A stretch of DNA of 64,000 bases from Nocardioides albertanoniae (GCF_006716315.1 NZ_VFOV01000001.1:1814501-1878500); one strand, 5' to 3'. Positions 44,932 to 55,286 are shown, counted from the first letter of the stretch. Notes: generated from the letters alone by a model not told the origin. Translations and numbers: made by a program.

Positions 44932-45003
44932 GCCGAGAAGTCACTCCTGCAGGCCGAGAGGTCACCCCGGTGACCTCTCGGCCTGCAGGAGTGACTTCTC
45001 GGC
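44932..45003. repeat. 72-bp palindrome, 35-bp perfect arms
   Basis: Arms 44932-44966 (GCCGAGAAGTCACTCCTGCA..) and 44969-45003 are exact complements around CC. Each arm also holds two related units, GCCGAGAAGTCAC and GCCGAGAGGTCACC, separated by TCCTGCAG. It starts 13 bases upstream of the membrane-protein start and ends 9 bases after the CoA-transferase stop. It could be a strong terminator for readthrough in either direction or a repeat insertion. Confidence 0.95.
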
Positions 45004-45011
45004 CCTTGGGG

Positions 45012-45641
45012 TCAGTCGAGCACCGGCGGCTCGGTCTTCTCCCTCACCTCGTCGAGGGTGACGCCCGGGGCGAGCTCGACCAGCCGCAGCCCGTCGGGGG
45101 TGATGTCGAGGACGCACAGGTCGGTGATGATCCGCTGCACGACGCCGAGGCCGGTGTAGGGCAGCGAGCACTCCTCGACGATCTTGTAGGAGCCGTCGCG
45201 GGCGACGTGCTCCATCAGGATGACGACCTTCTTCGCGCCGTGGACGAGGTCCATCGCGCCGCCCATGCCCTTGACCATCTTGCCGGGGATCATCCAGTTG
45301 GCCAGGTCGCCGTTGACGGCCACCTGCATGGCGCCGAGGATCGCGCAGTCGATCTTGCCCCCGCGGATCATCCCGAAGCTCATCGCGGAGTCGAAGAAGC
45401 TCGCGCCGTTGCGTACGGTCACGGTCTCCTTGCCGGCGTTGATCAGGTCGGGGTCGACGGCGTCCTCGGTCGGGTAGGCCCCGGTGCCGAGGATGCCGTT
45501 CTCGCTCTGCAGCACCAGCTCGACGTCGTCGGGGACGTAGTTGGGCACCAGCGTCGGCAGTCCGATGCCGAGGTTGACGTAGTCGCCGTCGGCGAGCTCG
45601 GTGGCGGCCCGCGCCGCCATCTCTTCACGTGTCCAGGACAT
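45012..45641 (-). CDS. scoB: 3-oxoacid CoA-transferase subunit B
   Basis: The 209-residue subunit has [14 protein letters not shown] and [15 protein letters not shown], which contains the catalytic Glu (SENG), plus [13 protein letters not shown] and [14 protein letters not shown]. It joins subunit A to move CoA between succinyl-CoA and acetoacetate or another 3-oxoacid. Its ATG overlaps the subunit A stop (ATGA). Confidence 0.93.
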   Translation of the reverse strand: MSWTREEMAARAATELADGDYVNLGIGLPTLVPNYVPDDVELVLQSENGILGTGAYPTEDAVDPDLINAGKETVTVRNGASFFDSAMSFGMIRGGKIDCAILGAMQVAVNGDLANWMIPGKMVKGMGGAMDLVHGAKKVVILMEHVARDGSYKIVEECSLPYTGLGVVQRIITDLCVLDITPDGLRLVELAPGVTLDEVREKTEPPVLD

Positions 45642-46405
45642 CAGCGGACCGTCCTCTTCTCGATGCGCTTCTCGGCGGCCTGCTCGGGCGTCAACGGCAC
45701 CACGCGGTGGACGTAGACACCGGGCAGGTGCACCTCGTTGGGTTCGAGCTCGCCGGGCTCGACGAGCTCCTCGACCTCCACGATCGTGACCTGACCGGCC
45801 ATCGCGGCGAGGGGGTTGAAGTTGCGGGCGGAGTCCTTGAAGACCAGGTTGCCGTGGCGGTCGCCCTTCCACGCGCGGATCACGCCGAAGTCGGCGAGGA
45901 TCGCCTCCTCGAGCACGAACTCCTGCTCGCCGTCACGCGTCTCGAAGGTCATCAGCGGCTTCACCGGGGAGGTCTTGATGACGTTGCCCGCGTCGTCGTA
46001 CTTCCACGGCAGCCCGCCCTGCGCGACCTGCGTGCCGACGCCGGCGCGGGTGTAGAAGGCGGCGATGCCGGAGCCGCCGGCGCGCATCCGCTCGGCGAGG
46101 GTGCCCTGCGGGTTGAGCTCGACCTCGAGATCGCCGCCCAGATACTGGCGCGCGAACTCCTTGTTCTCACCGACGTAGGAGGCGACGACCCGGCGCAGGC
46201 GCCCGGCGCCGAGCAGGAGACCCAGGCCCCAGTCGTCGACACCGGCGTTGTTGGAGACCACCTCGAGGTCGGTCGTGCCGGCCTCGAGGATGGCGTTGAT
46301 GAGCACCGAGGGGATGCCGCACAGCCCGAACCCGCCGACCGTGAGGGTCGCTCCGTCCGGGATGTCCGCGACCGCCTCGGCGGCTGAGGAGATGACCTTG
46401 TCCAT
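45641..46405 (-). CDS. scoA: 3-oxoacid CoA-transferase subunit A
   Basis: The 254-residue subunit has [22 protein letters not shown] (nucleotide-binding loop), [16 protein letters not shown] and [16 protein letters not shown], with [16 protein letters not shown]. It forms the SCOT complex with the next gene. It is divergent from the IclR gene; an IclR protein next to a CoA-transferase usually controls ketone-body or aromatic (3-oxoadipate) breakdown. Confidence 0.93.
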   Translation of the reverse strand: MDKVISSAAEAVADIPDGATLTVGGFGLCGIPSVLINAILEAGTTDLEVVSNNAGVDDWGLGLLLGAGRLRRVVASYVGENKEFARQYLGGDLEVELNPQGTLAERMRAGGSGIAAFYTRAGVGTQVAQGGLPWKYDDAGNVIKTSPVKPLMTFETRDGEQEFVLEEAILADFGVIRAWKGDRHGNLVFKDSARNFNPLAAMAGQVTIVEVEELVEPGELEPNEVHLPGVYVHRVVPLTPEQAAEKRIEKRTVR

Positions 46406-46498
46406 GCTGTTCAGTCAAGAATGACGCGGCCGATCGGTCAATAGATGATCGCGGTTTCACGCTTGATCTTTCGATCACTGACCTCTTCGGCGCAACTG

Positions 46499-46515
46499 CG
46501 TCCACTCAGTGGACG
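46499..46515. promoter_or_regulatory. inverted repeat CGTCCAC-TCA-GTGGACG at the IclR promoter
   Basis: Seven-base perfect arms just before the TATCGT box (46521-46526) of the leaderless iclR-type gene and about 95 bases before scoA. It is well placed for autorepression and possible control of the CoA-transferase genes. Confidence 0.6.
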
Positions 46516-46533
46516 TCGCATATCGTACGTTGC

Positions 46534-47337
46534 ATGGCACCCGGTCCCGGCGCGACTCAGCTCGGCGCGAACCAACCCAGCGTGGTCCGCCGCAGTGCGA
46601 CCCTCCTGAGGCTGCTCGCCGCGCGCGAGCCGGAGGGAGCGATGACCACGCGGCTCGCGACGGCCGCAGCCATCCCGCGCCCGACGGCCCATCGGCTGCT
46701 GAGCGCTCTTCAGGAGGAGGGCCTGGTGGAGCGCGACAACGGCACGGGTGCGTGGCACCTGGGTCCGGAGTGCTTCCTGCTCGGCGCGGCCGCGACGACG
46801 CGTCACGACATCACCCCGGCCGCCCGCGCGGTGGTGCTGCGCATCGCCCAGGAGACGGGGGAGAGTGCGTTCTTCTCGATCCGGCGCGGTGACGAGACGG
46901 TGTGCGTGCTGCGTGAGGACGGCAGCTTCCCGATCCGGTCGCACGTGCTCCACGAAGGGATCCGGTTCCCGCTGGGCGTCGCCTCGGCCGGGCTGGCGAT
47001 CCTGGCGTTCCTGCCGGAGGCTCGGCGCGAGGCCTATCTGGCCCGCGTCGACCTCACCGCCGGCTACGGCGAGGAGCACTCGGCGGCAGCCCTGCGCGAG
47101 CGTGTCAGTGCCACCCGAGAGCTCGGTTTCGCGGTCAACCCAGGTCTCATCGTGGTCGGCAGCTGGGGCCTGGGGGCGGCGGTCTTCGACGCCCACGGGC
47201 AGCCCTACGCAGCGTTGAGCATCACGGGCATCGAGGCTCGCCTCGCGCCACCGCGTCAGGCCGAGCTCGGCCGCCTCCTGCTGGAGGCGGCGCACACGCT
47301 CAGCTCCGGGTCGGGGCCGGCGTCCGGCTCGTCATGA
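46534..47337 (+). CDS. IclR-family transcriptional regulator
   Basis: The 267-residue protein has an N-terminal winged helix (SVVRRSATLLRLLAARE, AAAIPRPTAHRLLSALQEEGLVE) and an IclR ligand domain (EETGESAFFSIRRGD-like, FPLGVASAGLAILAFL, GLIVVGSWGLGAAVFD, AALSITGIEARL). The ATG is 7 bases after TATCGT. Its last 38 bases overlap the 3' end of the luciferase-like gene on the other strand. Confidence 0.9.
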   Translation: MAPGPGATQLGANQPSVVRRSATLLRLLAAREPEGAMTTRLATAAAIPRPTAHRLLSALQEEGLVERDNGTGAWHLGPECFLLGAAATTRHDITPAARAVVLRIAQETGESAFFSIRRGDETVCVLREDGSFPIRSHVLHEGIRFPLGVASAGLAILAFLPEARREAYLARVDLTAGYGEEHSAAALRERVSATRELGFAVNPGLIVVGSWGLGAAVFDAHGQPYAALSITGIEARLAPPRQAELGRLLLEAAHTLSSGSGPASGSS

Positions 47338-48325
47338 CCTGCGTCGTCATCGGCGTCGTCATGATCCCGGCGAGCGCGGCATCGGAGGCGAGCTGGGCGT
47401 CGCGGTCGAAGGTGGAGGTGAAGGTGAGGAGCTCCTCGGCACCGGTCCTCTCGGCCAGCCGGTCGAGACGGCTGCGTACGCTCGCGGGCGAGCCGGCCGT
47501 GGTGCGCGCGAGATGCGCCTCGACCCGCTCGCGCACCTGGTTCGGCCAGGCCTGATCCCGGATCGTGCCCACCGGCTCGAGCGCACCGAACTCGCCGGTC
47601 TGCCGCGACCGCGCCATCGCCCACGCCTCGGGCAGCGCGAGGTCGCGCGCCTCGGCGTCGGTGTCGGCGACGAGCACGTCGACGGAGACCGTCACCGACG
47701 GCTCGGGCGCACGCGCGGAGGGCCGGAAGTCGTTGCGATACGCCTCGAGCAGCTCACCCAGCGAGGGGCTGTCGAGCATCGGACCGCCCACGACGACCGG
47801 CAGGCCCAGCTGCGCCGCGAGCGCGAGCCCTCGGCCGGTGGCGAGCACGAAGATCGGGATCTGTCGCTCGGTCGCCGGCCGGGCGGTGACGGCCCCGGTG
47901 CCGTCGAGGTAGTCGCGGAGCTCGCCGATGTCGTCGGCGAAGGTGTCGGGCTCGTCGCGCTCGTGCCGCAGCGCGCGGCGTACCGGAGCGGTGAAGCCCA
48001 GGCTGCGGCCCAGGCCGAGATCGATCCGGCCGGGGTAGAGCGCGTCGAGCATCAGGAACTGCTCGGCCACGACCAGCGGCTGGTGGTGCGGCAGCATCAC
48101 CCCACCCGACCCGAGCCTGATCGTCGACGTGTGCGCGCCGAGCGCACCGATCAGCACCGGCGGCGCGCCCGAGGCGATGCCGGGCACCGCATGGTGCTCG
48201 GCCACCCAGAACCGGTGATAGCCGAGCCGCTCGGCCGCCACCGCCCGTTCGATCGTATGGGTCAGCGCGGCACCCTCGGGACAGCCCACCCGGGTGCGCG
48301 AACGGTCGAGCATCGAGAGCCTCAC
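47300..48325 (-). CDS. luciferase-like (LLM) flavin-dependent oxidoreductase
   Basis: About 341 residues: RLSMLDRSRTRVG start, RFWVAEHHAVPGIASGAPPVLIGALGAHTSTIRLGSGGVMLPHHQPL (typical group I LLM core, key AEHH) and DLGLGRSLGF. These enzymes use reduced FMN for monooxygenation or F420-independent oxidation; the substrate is unknown. GTG 48325 is preferred because family members begin just before the RLS-LD strand; ATG 48313 with GAGGTGAGG upstream is the alternative. Confidence 0.87.
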   Translation of the reverse strand: MRLSMLDRSRTRVGCPEGAALTHTIERAVAAERLGYHRFWVAEHHAVPGIASGAPPVLIGALGAHTSTIRLGSGGVMLPHHQPLVVAEQFLMLDALYPGRIDLGLGRSLGFTAPVRRALRHERDEPDTFADDIGELRDYLDGTGAVTARPATERQIPIFVLATGRGLALAAQLGLPVVVGGPMLDSPSLGELLEAYRNDFRPSARAPEPSVTVSVDVLVADTDAEARDLALPEAWAMARSRQTGEFGALEPVGTIRDQAWPNQVRERVEAHLARTTAGSPASVRSRLDRLAERTGAEELLTFTSTFDRDAQLASDAALAGIMTTPMTTQVMTSRTPAPTRS

Positions 48326-48425
48326 CTCAGGTGCAACCACGCCGGGGTCCCGACCCTTCCCGGCCGCGTGATTGCATGGCCTCACTGCGAGAGGCGGGCC
48401 GACGATGACCGGTGGAGGCGACCAG

Positions 48426-49586
48426 ATGCGTGAGCATGCTCTCGACGGCGGGATCGTCCGCGGTGCCGCCGAGCTGACGCTGACCGAGCGTGGATGGCTT
48501 CCGCACCGGCTGCCGCCCGCCGCCCGCGCGCAGTGCGACGATCCGCAGCTGCTCTCGGCCGAGGCCCAGCCGGCCGGCGTACGTCTCGCGTTCCGCACGA
48601 GCGCCACGACGGTCGAGCTCGACCTGCTGCGCACCCGCGCCGTCATCGTCGGGGTGCCCGACCGCCCCGACGGGAAGGTCGACCTGCGCGTCGACGGCAG
48701 GCTCACGCGGAGCGTGAGCACCACGGGCGGCGGCGTGATGCGCGCCGATCTCGCGACCGGGTCGTCGTCGTTCGAGCCAGGACCGGTCGGCACCGTACGT
48801 TTCGAGGATCTGCCCGCGCACCAGAAGAGCATCGAGATCTGGCTGCCGCACTACGAGCGCATCGAGCTGGTCGCGCTGCGCACCGATGCACCGATCTCGC
48901 CGCTGCCGTCAGGGGAACGGCGGGTGTGGCTGCACCACGGCAGCTCGATCAGCCAGGGCTCCAACGCCGCCAGCCCCAGCACCACCTGGACCGCGCTGGC
49001 CGCGGCGAGCGGCGATCTCGACCTGGTCAGCCTCGGGTTCGCGGGCAGCGCGATGCTCGACCCCTACACGGCTCGCGCGATGCGCAACACCGCCGCCGAC
49101 CTCCTCAGCGTCAAGATCGGCATCAACCTGGTCAACGCCGACCTCATGCGGCAGCGCGCCTTCGGGCCGGCGGTGCACGGCTTCCTCGACACCATCCGTG
49201 ACGGCCACCCCGACAAGCCGTTGGTCGTGATCGGTCCGGTGCACTGCCCGATCCACGAAGACACCCCTGGCCCGGGAGCCTTCGACCCGGAGGCGCTGCA
49301 GGCGGGGGAGGTGCGGTTCATCGCGACCGGCGACCCCGCCGAGGTGGCGGGCGGCCGGCTCAGCCTGGCGGTGATCCGCCGCCGGCTCGCCGAGATCGTC
49401 AGCGGCCGGATGGCCGGAGACCCCAACCTGCACTATCTCGACGGTCTCGAGCTCTACGGTCCCGGCGACCACGACGCCCATCCGCTTCCCGACAACCTCC
49501 ACCCTGACGCTGCGACCCACGAGCTGATGGCCGCCCGCTTCGCCGATGCGGTGTTCGGTGAGTCGGCGCCCTTCGGTCCGCGCTGA
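48426..49586 (+). CDS. SGNH hydrolase with N-terminal beta domain
   Basis: About 386 residues. Residues 1-160 form a jelly-roll-like beta domain (LTLTERGWLPHRL, RLAFRTSATTVELDLL); the SGNH domain follows: HHGSSISQGSNA (Ser block), LGFAGSAMLD, IGINLVNADLM (Asn) and DNLHPDAATHELMA (Asp/His). The layout is like carbohydrate acetyl-esterases (CE2/CE3-type) without a signal peptide, so it acts inside the cell. ATG 48426 follows GGTGGAGG; ATG 48405 is an alternative. Confidence 0.85.
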   Translation: MREHALDGGIVRGAAELTLTERGWLPHRLPPAARAQCDDPQLLSAEAQPAGVRLAFRTSATTVELDLLRTRAVIVGVPDRPDGKVDLRVDGRLTRSVSTTGGGVMRADLATGSSSFEPGPVGTVRFEDLPAHQKSIEIWLPHYERIELVALRTDAPISPLPSGERRVWLHHGSSISQGSNAASPSTTWTALAAASGDLDLVSLGFAGSAMLDPYTARAMRNTAADLLSVKIGINLVNADLMRQRAFGPAVHGFLDTIRDGHPDKPLVVIGPVHCPIHEDTPGPGAFDPEALQAGEVRFIATGDPAEVAGGRLSLAVIRRRLAEIVSGRMAGDPNLHYLDGLELYGPGDHDAHPLPDNLHPDAATHELMAARFADAVFGESAPFGPR

Positions 49587-49601
49587 GTCTCCGACGGGTT
49601 C

Positions 49602-50090
49602 CTAGGCAGGTCGCAGCACCCGCGCGACAAACGAGTCGAGGTTGCCGAGCAGGCGGTCGACCTTCTGCTCGACGCTGAGCGTCTCCTGGAGGATCAGGGT
49701 GTCGGCGACCTTGCGCTTGCCGCGCGCCTTGAGGGAGCAGTCGAGGTCGGTGCAGATGTAGGTGCCGACCGAGTTGCCGTCCTGCCCGGAGCGACCGGCA
49801 CGCGAGGCGACCAGCAGCGAGACGTCACCGACGGTCGCACACAGCGCGCACATCGTCTTCCGTGCTCCGCGCGCCTGGCGCGATGCCCGTAGCGCGACGC
49901 CGCAGAGCCTGCCGTCGTGCTCGGTGACGAGATAGCTGTTCTGCGGGGCTTTCGGGTCCCGCCAGCCGAGGTAGTCGAGGTCTTCCCAGGGGCGTTCGGC
50001 CAGGTCAGCGGGGAGATTGAGGCGCTTGGTCGCACCCTTGGTGAGGTTGACGAAGCTGGAGCGTACGTCGGTCTCGGTCAGCGGCTTCAT
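49602..50090 (-). CDS. FBP-domain zinc-finger protein (EF-G-binding type)
   Basis: The 162-residue product matches FBP C-terminal treble-clef proteins: FVNLTKGATKRLNLP, DYLGWRDPKAPQNSYLV, CALCATVGDVSLL and TYICTDLDCS (zinc ligands C-x2-C and C-x5-C). FusB-like members bind elongation factor G and can rescue stalled or fusidic-acid-blocked ribosomes. TAGCAT lies 7 bases before the ATG (leaderless). It is divergent from a TetR gene. Confidence 0.87.
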   Translation of the reverse strand: MKPLTETDVRSSFVNLTKGATKRLNLPADLAERPWEDLDYLGWRDPKAPQNSYLVTEHDGRLCGVALRASRQARGARKTMCALCATVGDVSLLVASRAGRSGQDGNSVGTYICTDLDCSLKARGKRKVADTLILQETLSVEQKVDRLLGNLDSFVARVLRPA

Positions 50091-50145
50091 GCCATCGATG
50101 CTAGGTTTCCTACAACCGTTAGGCAATTCGTTATCGGGAGGTTCG

Positions 50146-50751
50146 ATGGGGCGTCCAGGCCTGAACCGCGCCGCCGTGATCGCGGCGGCCGCCGACCTGG
50201 CCGACGACCTCGGCTTCGACGCGGTGACCATCTCCGTGCTCGCCCGGCACCTCGGCGTCAGATCGCCGACCCTCTACTCCCATGTCTCGGGCGCCACCGA
50301 TCTCCGCACCGCCGTCACCGCTCACGTGCTCCACGAGCTCGCCGACGCCACGAGCGCTGCCACGGCCGCGGGGGAGGGCCGCGACCTCCTCGTCGCGTTC
50401 GCCGACGCCATCCGCGACTTCGCCCGCCGCTCGCCCGGCCGCTACGACGCCACCACCCGCCAGCGCATCCCCGTCGCGCCTGAGGTGGCACCGGGCTCGG
50501 TGGCCGAAGCGATCACCGCCGGGCGCCGCAACGCCGACATCGCCCTGAGGGTGGTCCGCAGCTACGGCGTGCCCGAGGCCGGCGAGACGTACGCCGTCCG
50601 GCTGATGTCCAGCCTCGTCCACGGCTACATCACCCTCGAGATCGCCGGCAGCTTCGCCCACAGCGACCCCTCGAGCGAGACGACCTGGCCCGACGTGCTC
50701 GACGACCTCGACCGCATCCTCCAAGGAGCCGTGGCCGCGCGGCGTCACTGA
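50146..50751 (+). CDS. TetR/AcrR-family transcriptional regulator
   Basis: A 201-residue protein: NRAAVIAAAADLADDLGFDAVTISVLARHLGVRSPTLYSHV is the TetR helix-turn-helix (key LGVRSPTLYSHV), and the C-terminus with ETYAVRLMSSLVHGYITLEIAGSF matches the WHG ligand domain. GGGAGG precedes the ATG. The 55-base divergent gap contains CCTA-N7-TAGG at 50109-50123, a possible operator over the promoter of the FBP-domain gene. Confidence 0.9.
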   Translation: MGRPGLNRAAVIAAAADLADDLGFDAVTISVLARHLGVRSPTLYSHVSGATDLRTAVTAHVLHELADATSAATAAGEGRDLLVAFADAIRDFARRSPGRYDATTRQRIPVAPEVAPGSVAEAITAGRRNADIALRVVRSYGVPEAGETYAVRLMSSLVHGYITLEIAGSFAHSDPSSETTWPDVLDDLDRILQGAVAARRH

Positions 50752-50924
50752 TCGGGCGATGACGGTGATCCGCGATCCACCCGGCGTCCTCGGACGAGCC
50801 GGCCGACGCCGCCCCACAGTGCGTGGAACGGGTGCGCGGCGGGCCGCGGGGCGTTGATGGGGTGCAGGGACCACGGGTCCTTGGTCTTCAGGGTCTGCTG
50901 TGCGGTGAAGTCGTCGAAGTACAT
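50745..50924 (-). CDS. small hypothetical protein (59 aa)
   Basis: A short frame MYFDDFTAQQTLKTKDPWS... with a Trp/His/Pro-rich middle and basic end (GRLVRGRRVDRG). Codon third positions are mostly G or C. The stop overlaps the TetR 3' end by seven bases. No ribosome site is clear. It could be a real small gene or a chance frame. Confidence 0.4.
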   Translation of the reverse strand: MYFDDFTAQQTLKTKDPWSLHPINAPRPAAHPFHALWGGVGRLVRGRRVDRGSPSSPDQ

Positions 50925-51020
50925 AGGACAAGCATCGCGCCGCTCACCGCTTCGGAGGAGTGGCAGGAATGACATTATGAGATCGAATCCTGCCACCTGT
51001 TCGAGGACCCTGGGCCGACG

Positions 51021-51599
51021 TCATCCGGGCGTACGCCCCCACCGGATCGCCGAGCGCACAGCCGGATCCAGGGTGTCGGTGAGAGCCGGGTCCGGCCGGG
51101 CTCCGAGGGCGTCGTTGATGCTGGAGAAGGCCGTGCGCAGCCCGGCGAAGACGGTGAGAGCCATGATCTGGGCGTCGCTGATCCCGACATCACGCAGCCG
51201 CTGCACGTCGCCCGGTGTCGTGCTGCCGGGGGAGCGGGCGACGGTGCGGGCCCAGTCGGCCAGCGCTCGTTCGCGTTCGCTGAACGGCTCCTCGTCGCCG
51301 GTGAGTGCTGCGATCGCCGTCTGCGGGTCGGTCCAGTCGGTCAGGCGTCTGCCCCACGCGACGGCACAGTAGGAGTCGCCGATCGCCGCTGCTTGCGCGA
51401 TGACGATCACGGCTCGGTCGCGAGATGTCAGGCCTGCTGCCTCGGCGGAGGACGCGAACAGCCCCACCAGCTGTTCCTTGGCCTCCGGCAGATGTGCCCA
51501 CAGCCGGGTGAGGTCCCAGACGTAGCCGTCGTCGGCCACGTCCGCGGCGTACAGCCTCTCCTGCCCGACGCTCGGCACGGGCTCCTCCAAGAAGGTCAC
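51021..51599 (-). CDS. carboxymuconolactone decarboxylase (CMD/AhpD-like) family protein
   Basis: The 192-residue product has the helical CMD fold: LWAHLPEAKEQLVGLFASSAEAAGLTSRDRAVIVIAQAAAIGDSYCAVAWGRRL, with one Cys in SYCAVAW where AhpD has CxxC, and GISDAQIMALTVFAGLRTAFSSINDAL. The single Cys argues against a full AhpD disulfide reductase. GTG 51599 is a best guess; it lacks a strong ribosome site. It is divergent from the peptide transporter gene. Confidence 0.8.
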   Translation of the reverse strand: MTFLEEPVPSVGQERLYAADVADDGYVWDLTRLWAHLPEAKEQLVGLFASSAEAAGLTSRDRAVIVIAQAAAIGDSYCAVAWGRRLTDWTDPQTAIAALTGDEEPFSERERALADWARTVARSPGSTTPGDVQRLRDVGISDAQIMALTVFAGLRTAFSSINDALGARPDPALTDTLDPAVRSAIRWGRTPG

Positions 51600-51748
51600 G
51601 CGCTCAGCACATCGCCGATCGGGGCACGACCGCTGTCGTGATGCCGCACTTCCCTGGTGTTGGGGAAGGCGGCTGCGATCACGGCCGCAGGCGGCGCTCC
51701 ACTGTCCGCGATTTGGGCAAACGAGCGTGCGCTTGTGAGCCTGTTGCA

Positions 51749-53218
<1,470 letters not shown>

Positions 53219-53226
53219 CCACGATC

Positions 53227-53264
53227 CGCCCGTCGGTCCGCCGCGATGGTGGGCCGACGGGCGG
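53227..53264. terminator. bidirectional terminator hairpin
   Basis: CCGCCCGTCGG (53227-53237) pairs with CCGACGGGCGG (53254-53264) between converging genes. Confidence 0.8.
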
Positions 53265-53738
53265 TCAGGTCCGGTTCGGGTCGCCTCGGGTGACGTCGAC
53301 GTAGTCGATCTCGATCGCGGCGAGGTCGATGCCCGGAGCCGGACCGAGAAGGTCCGTGACGAGCTCGAGGATCTGGGGCCGCAGGGTGTCGGCGAGCGGA
53401 TGGAGCTCGACGCCGAACCTGGCGACGAGGCGGATCCTGATGCCGGCCAGGCGGGTGTCGTCGACGCGCAGCTCGATGGCCTCCGGTGCGTGCGTCGGGT
53501 GCTCCTGGAGCAGTCGACGCAGCGCCGCGGTGACCACGCGCGCCGAGACGTAGGTCTCGGATCCCTCCTCGTCGCGCGCCGACGTGCTCTGTTCGGCGAA
53601 GGTGAGGATCGGCTCGGACGGGACGACGACCGTGCGCACCCGCGACATGATCGAGCTGGCCAGGTCGACCCACCCGTCGGGCTCTTCGGCTCGGGCGGCG
53701 CGGATGGCGCGGCCGAGCGGGCTGGGATCTAGCGCCAT
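53265..53738 (-). CDS. Asp23-related protein downstream of ECF sigma factor
   Basis: The 157-residue product has YVSARVVTAALRRLLQEHPTHAPEAIELRVDDTRLAGIRIRLVARFGVELHPLADTLRPQILELVTDLLG, which in strand/helix order looks like an Asp23/Gls24 domain (key blocks LVARFGVELHPLADTLR), though the family's N-terminal VA-I motif is weak. It overlaps the sigma-factor stop by 10 bases, so both are cotranscribed and face the main Asp23 operon. It may act as a cytosolic partner of that operon or a sigma-factor modulator. Confidence 0.65.
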   Translation of the reverse strand: MALDPSPLGRAIRAARAEEPDGWVDLASSIMSRVRTVVVPSEPILTFAEQSTSARDEEGSETYVSARVVTAALRRLLQEHPTHAPEAIELRVDDTRLAGIRIRLVARFGVELHPLADTLRPQILELVTDLLGPAPGIDLAAIEIDYVDVTRGDPNRT

Positions 53739-54298
53739 CGGGCCATCCTCTCCGCGAGTGTGCGTCGTCCGCGGTAGAGGTGTCCGCGGACGGCGCCGAT
53801 CGGCATGGCCAGGGCGATGGAGATCTCCTCGTAACTCATCTCTTCGACCTCCCGCAGCAGCCAGGTCGCCCTTTGATGCCACGGAAGCTCGTTCAATGCT
53901 AGCTGCAACGCTTCCAGGAGCTCGGCGTCGAGAACGGACTGCAACGGGTTGTCCCGCGCGGCCGGAGTGAGCGCGGACATCAGCCCGTCGTCGATGGGCG
54001 TCGCGCGTCGGTTGCGCTGCAGGTCGGCCGCGCGACGGTGCACGAGACGGATCAGCCACGTACGCAGCGACGAGCGGCCCGCGAAGCTCGACAGGCTTCG
54101 CCACGCCGAGACGAACGCCTCCTGCGTCGCTTCGGCAGCATCGGTGGAGTCGCCGACCAGGTGGAGGGCGTAGCGATACATGGCGGGGCCGTGGCGATCC
54201 ACGATCTCCCTGAATGCTTCGTGGTCGCCCAGCCGCGCCGCTCGCACCAGCGCCTCATCGGTCGCCGACGGCTCAGATGACGCCTGCGATTCCGACAT
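53729..54298 (-). CDS. ECF-type RNA polymerase sigma factor
   Basis: The 189-residue protein has sigma region 2 (YRYALHLVGDSTDAAEATQEAFVSAWRSL) and region 4 (ALNELPWHQRATWLLREVEEMSYEEISIALAMPIGAVRGHLYRGRRTL). ATG 54298 is chosen; an ATG 60 bases upstream is possible. There is no obvious zinc anti-sigma gene. The divergent Asp23 operon starting at 54475 is its probable target. Confidence 0.88.
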   Translation of the reverse strand: MSESQASSEPSATDEALVRAARLGDHEAFREIVDRHGPAMYRYALHLVGDSTDAAEATQEAFVSAWRSLSSFAGRSSLRTWLIRLVHRRAADLQRNRRATPIDDGLMSALTPAARDNPLQSVLDAELLEALQLALNELPWHQRATWLLREVEEMSYEEISIALAMPIGAVRGHLYRGRRTLAERMARWR

Positions 54299-54375
54299 TG
54301 CCCCCGAGTTCCTCGTCTGCTGCCATGAGCGGGCAGCGTCCGGATATGAGAGTTCTACCATCCCCGCGCAAAGGG

Positions 54376-54393
54376 GTGTGATCCAGAACACAC
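54376..54393. promoter_or_regulatory. inverted repeat GTGTG-N8-CACAC in the divergent sigma/Asp23 promoter
   Basis: GTGTG (54376-54380) and CACAC (54389-54393) with ATCCAGAA between. The 176-bp intergenic region separates the sigma gene and the Asp23 operon; this is the only clear dyad in it. Role unproven. Confidence 0.45.
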
Positions 54394-54474
54394 CAGAAAG
54401 CCTGTGACATATCGAGCCGACGCTGCGACTAACCAGCGTTAGAGCAACCGAACAGGATCAGGAAGGTTCTTCTC

Positions 54475-54951
54475 ATGGCGCAGACGAAGTCAGGAAGCAC
54501 GAGCTCGACGACCGAGGTGCAGCTGGACGGAGGCGGCTCGGGTGCGCTGGCGAGCGACTTCGGCCGCACGTCCATCGCCGACACCGTGGTCTCCAAGATC
54601 GCGGGGATCGCGGCTCGCGAGATCAGCGGCGTGCACGACCTCGGTGGCGGCACGGCGCGGGCGGCGGGAGCTCTCCGTGAGCGGATCCCGGGCTCGCGGA
54701 CCAACCTCGGTCAGGGCGTGAGCGTCGAGGTGGGGGAGCGGCAGGCAGCGGCCGACCTCGACATCGTCGCCGAGTACGGCACCTCGATCCCCGACCTCGC
54801 GTCCGCGATCCGTCGCAACGTGAAGGCCTCGGTGGAGCGGATGACCGGCCTCGAGGTCACCGAGGTCAACATCACCGTGCACGACGTCTTCCTCGAGGAC
54901 GACGCCCGCGACTCCGACTCCGACCCGGACGCCGCCCGGCGGGTGGAGTGA
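54475..54951 (+). CDS. Asp23/Gls24 envelope stress protein
   Basis: A 158-residue Asp23-family protein: TSIADTVVSKIAGIAAREISGVHDLGGG at the start of the domain, LGQGVSVEVGERQAAADLDIVAEYG and VEVTEVNITVHDVFLEDD (acidic end). Asp23 proteins are abundant cytosolic proteins tethered to the membrane by AmaP and linked to envelope homeostasis. AGGAAGG precedes the ATG. First of six overlapping genes. Confidence 0.9.
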   Translation: MAQTKSGSTSSTTEVQLDGGGSGALASDFGRTSIADTVVSKIAGIAAREISGVHDLGGGTARAAGALRERIPGSRTNLGQGVSVEVGERQAAADLDIVAEYGTSIPDLASAIRRNVKASVERMTGLEVTEVNITVHDVFLEDDARDSDSDPDAARRVE

Positions 54952-55286
54952 CGGTGCCGGCCGACCCGGACCCGCAGGGAGCCGCCGCGGGCACGGAGCC
55001 GGAGGTGGTCGACGTGGTCGCCGCCGCCGTGCTCGCGGTGCCCGGCGTCCACGCGCTCCATGCCGGAGTCGCAGGGGAGGTGGCCACCTACCTTCCCGGG
55101 CGTCGGGTCAACGGGATCAGGGTGCGCGACTCCGGCTGCTCGATCCACGTGGTGCTCCTCTGGGGAGCACCCGTCCTCGACACCACCGAGGCGTTGCGGG
55201 ACGCGGTGCGGCCGCTCGTGTCGGGCCCGGTGGACATCACGGTGGAGGACATCCTCCCGCCCAGCGCCGGCTCGGTTTCGGCCTGA
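54948..55286 (+). CDS. Asp23-like small protein
   Basis: A 112-residue protein with VVAAAVLAVPGVHALHAGVAGEVATYLPGRRVNGIRV and VVLLWGAPVLDTTEALRDAVRPLVSG, the general strand-helix order of Asp23 but shorter (key AVPGVHAL, VLDTTEALRDAVR). GTG 54948 overlaps the preceding TGA. It is likely a partner of the Asp23 protein. Confidence 0.75.
   Translation: MTVPADPDPQGAAAGTEPEVVDVVAAAVLAVPGVHALHAGVAGEVATYLPGRRVNGIRVRDSGCSIHVVLLWGAPVLDTTEALRDAVRPLVSGPVDITVEDILPPSAGSVSA

Noticed and set aside
44932..45003. origin or attachment site
   Set aside because: No integrase, replication gene or flanking direct repeats nearby; the perfect palindrome alone does not support it.
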